DNA of 14,290 bases, taken from positions 1-14,290 of the forward strand of contig CALMFQ010000031.1 in NCBI GenBank assembly GCA_937863215.1. The letters run 5' to 3'. Positions 13,477 to 14,290 of the stretch are shown one piece after another (within the stretch, counting starts at the first letter, position 1; every line of letters begins with the position of its first letter). The position numbers and the translations under genes were made by a program. Source of the DNA: an uncultured Pseudomonadota bacterium. Its GTDB lineage: Bacteria > Pseudomonadota > Gammaproteobacteria > Burkholderiales > SCOH01. Under the pieces are notes generated by a model. That model was not told the origin of the DNA and ran no database searches. It saw only the letters and a program-made list of their open reading frames with translations.

Positions 13477-14290
13477 ATGCGCAAGATAGCCCGCTCCGAT
13501 TCATATGTAGCCTTGCTGACAATTGCTGTTGTAGCTCTGCTGGCGTGGCTGACCACCTTGTTTTCCGCCGTGGATCGCAAGGTCTACGATTTGGCGATGA
13601 ATCTGTCCGACCATCCGCCGTCGGACAAGATCGCGCTGATCGCCATCGACGAACAGAGTATTGCCAATCTCGGTCGTTGGCCGTGGTCGCGCGACATCCA
13701 CGCACGCCTGATCGAGCGCCTGGCCGCCGGCGGTGCCAAGGTAATCGGCCATACCACGTTTTTCTTCGAGCCGCAGCGCGACGCCGGCTGGAATTACATT
13801 AACCGGATTCGCGAGCTGTATGGCGCTTCCAGCAAGGCCTTCGACGCCGCCGGTGTGACCGCGCTGCCGGCCGAATATGTGCAGATCGGCGGTGTGGCCG
13901 ACGAGGCGCTGCAGGCGCTGAACCCGGATCAATCGTTTGCGGCAAGCCTGGAAAAAGCCGGCAATGTGGTGCTGCCGATGTATCTGGAATTGGGCGAGCC
14001 ACAGGGCAAGCCGGACAAACCGCTGCCGGATTATATCGAGCGGATGCGGCTGGAGCAGCCGGGCGACAGCCTGTTTCCATCATTGCGCGCGCTGTATCCG
14101 ATTGAGTCGCTGGGCACGGCTGCAGCCGGGGTTGGCGTGCTGCTGCAGACACCGGACGAAGCCGATGGCGCGATTCGGCATGAGCCGCTGGCACTGCAAT
14201 ATTTCGGCCACAGCTATCCGTCGCTGGCGCTGACGCTGGCCGCCCGCAGCCTGAATCTGGAACGCAGCGACATCCGCCTGCAAAGCGCCG
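13477..14290 (+). CDS. CHASE2-domain membrane sensor protein, N-terminal part (runs off the window)
   Basis: The frame is open from ATG 13477 to the end of the window (271 codons with no stop). It starts with a short basic segment and one membrane helix (about residues 9-29, SYVALLTIAVVALLAWLTTLF). An extracytoplasmic CHASE2 sensory domain follows, recognisable from KIALIAIDEQSIANLGRWPW, SRDIHARLIERLAAGGAKVIG, GNVVLPMYLEL and later HEPLALQYFGHSYPSLALTL. CHASE2 proteins usually end in a few membrane helices and a cytoplasmic output such as a Ser/Thr kinase, adenylate cyclase, diguanylate cyclase or histidine kinase. That output part lies outside the window, so its type is unknown. The usual 'FDxxFxEP' segment reads HTTFFFEPQRD here. 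The ribosome binding site is weak (GGTAAAG). The gene stands after the efflux terminator and is probably an independent unit. Confidence 0.88.
   Translation, partial: MRKIARSDSYVALLTIAVVALLAWLTTLFSAVDRKVYDLAMNLSDHPPSDKIALIAIDEQSIANLGRWPWSRDIHARLIERLAAGGAKVIGHTTFFFEPQRDAGWNYINRIRELYGASSKAFDAAGVTALPAEYVQIGGVADEALQALNPDQSFAASLEKAGNVVLPMYLELGEPQGKPDKPLPDYIERMRLEQPGDSLFPSLRALYPIESLGTAAAGVGVLLQTPDEADGAIRHEPLALQYFGHSYPSLALTLAARSLNLERSDIRLQSA

Noticed and set aside
1..14290. CRISPR arrays, tRNA/rRNA genes, insertion sequences, phage or toxin-antitoxin genes
   Set aside because: No regularly spaced repeats, cloverleaf-like segments, transposase motifs or terminal inverted repeats were seen by eye.

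Overview
The window looks like chromosomal DNA of a GC-rich Gram-negative bacterium, most likely a betaproteobacterium. The grounds are a PEP-CTERM/exosortase-type surface protein, a long arginine-sensitive type ArgB followed by a HAD pyrimidine nucleotidase, AmpD, and a complete TetR-MFP-RND-TolC pump locus. Neisseriales-like relatives are possible, but I cannot fix the genus. There are no tRNAs, rRNAs, CRISPR arrays, insertion sequences or phage genes that I can support; most of it is ordinary core and efflux content.

Left part (1-3659, plus strand). The window opens in the C-terminal TPR region of a PrsT-like protein of the PEP-CTERM/exosortase system, with an in-frame stop at bases 4-6 just before coding-like sequence. 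Next comes an AT-rich intergenic region (499-694) with a very good sigma-54 (-24/-12) promoter, and upstream of it two symmetric AT-rich sites that could bind an enhancer-binding protein. This promoter drives a secreted protein with a PEP-CTERM sorting tail. A strong intrinsic terminator closes that unit. Transaldolase (tal) and a YpfJ-type membrane-anchored zinc metallopeptidase follow.

Middle part (3691-6954, minus strand). Five genes run leftwards: argB, a two-CBS-domain protein, a HAD pyrimidine 5'-nucleotidase, a 6-pyruvoyl-tetrahydropterin synthase/QueD-like protein with a C-terminal extension, and ampD. The last three are tightly packed. A perfect 20-base palindrome followed by T's lies between the CBS gene and the HAD gene, and the CBS gene has its own candidate promoter.

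Right part (7031-13394, plus strand). This is one efflux operon: a TetR repressor, a lipoprotein periplasmic adaptor, an RND permease and a TolC-type outer membrane factor. The first three overlap or touch, and a perfect hairpin terminator ends the unit. A consensus-like sigma-70 promoter and a 20-base near-palindrome sit directly upstream of tetR, which suggests that the repressor controls the whole operon, itself included. The window ends inside a CHASE2-domain membrane sensor gene (13477 onward) that runs off the edge.

The most notable item is the PEP-CTERM gene with its sigma-54 promoter and flanking dyads, next to a possibly broken prsT. It fits the known PrsK/PrsR/RpoN regulation of PEP-CTERM genes, rather than a wholly new system.
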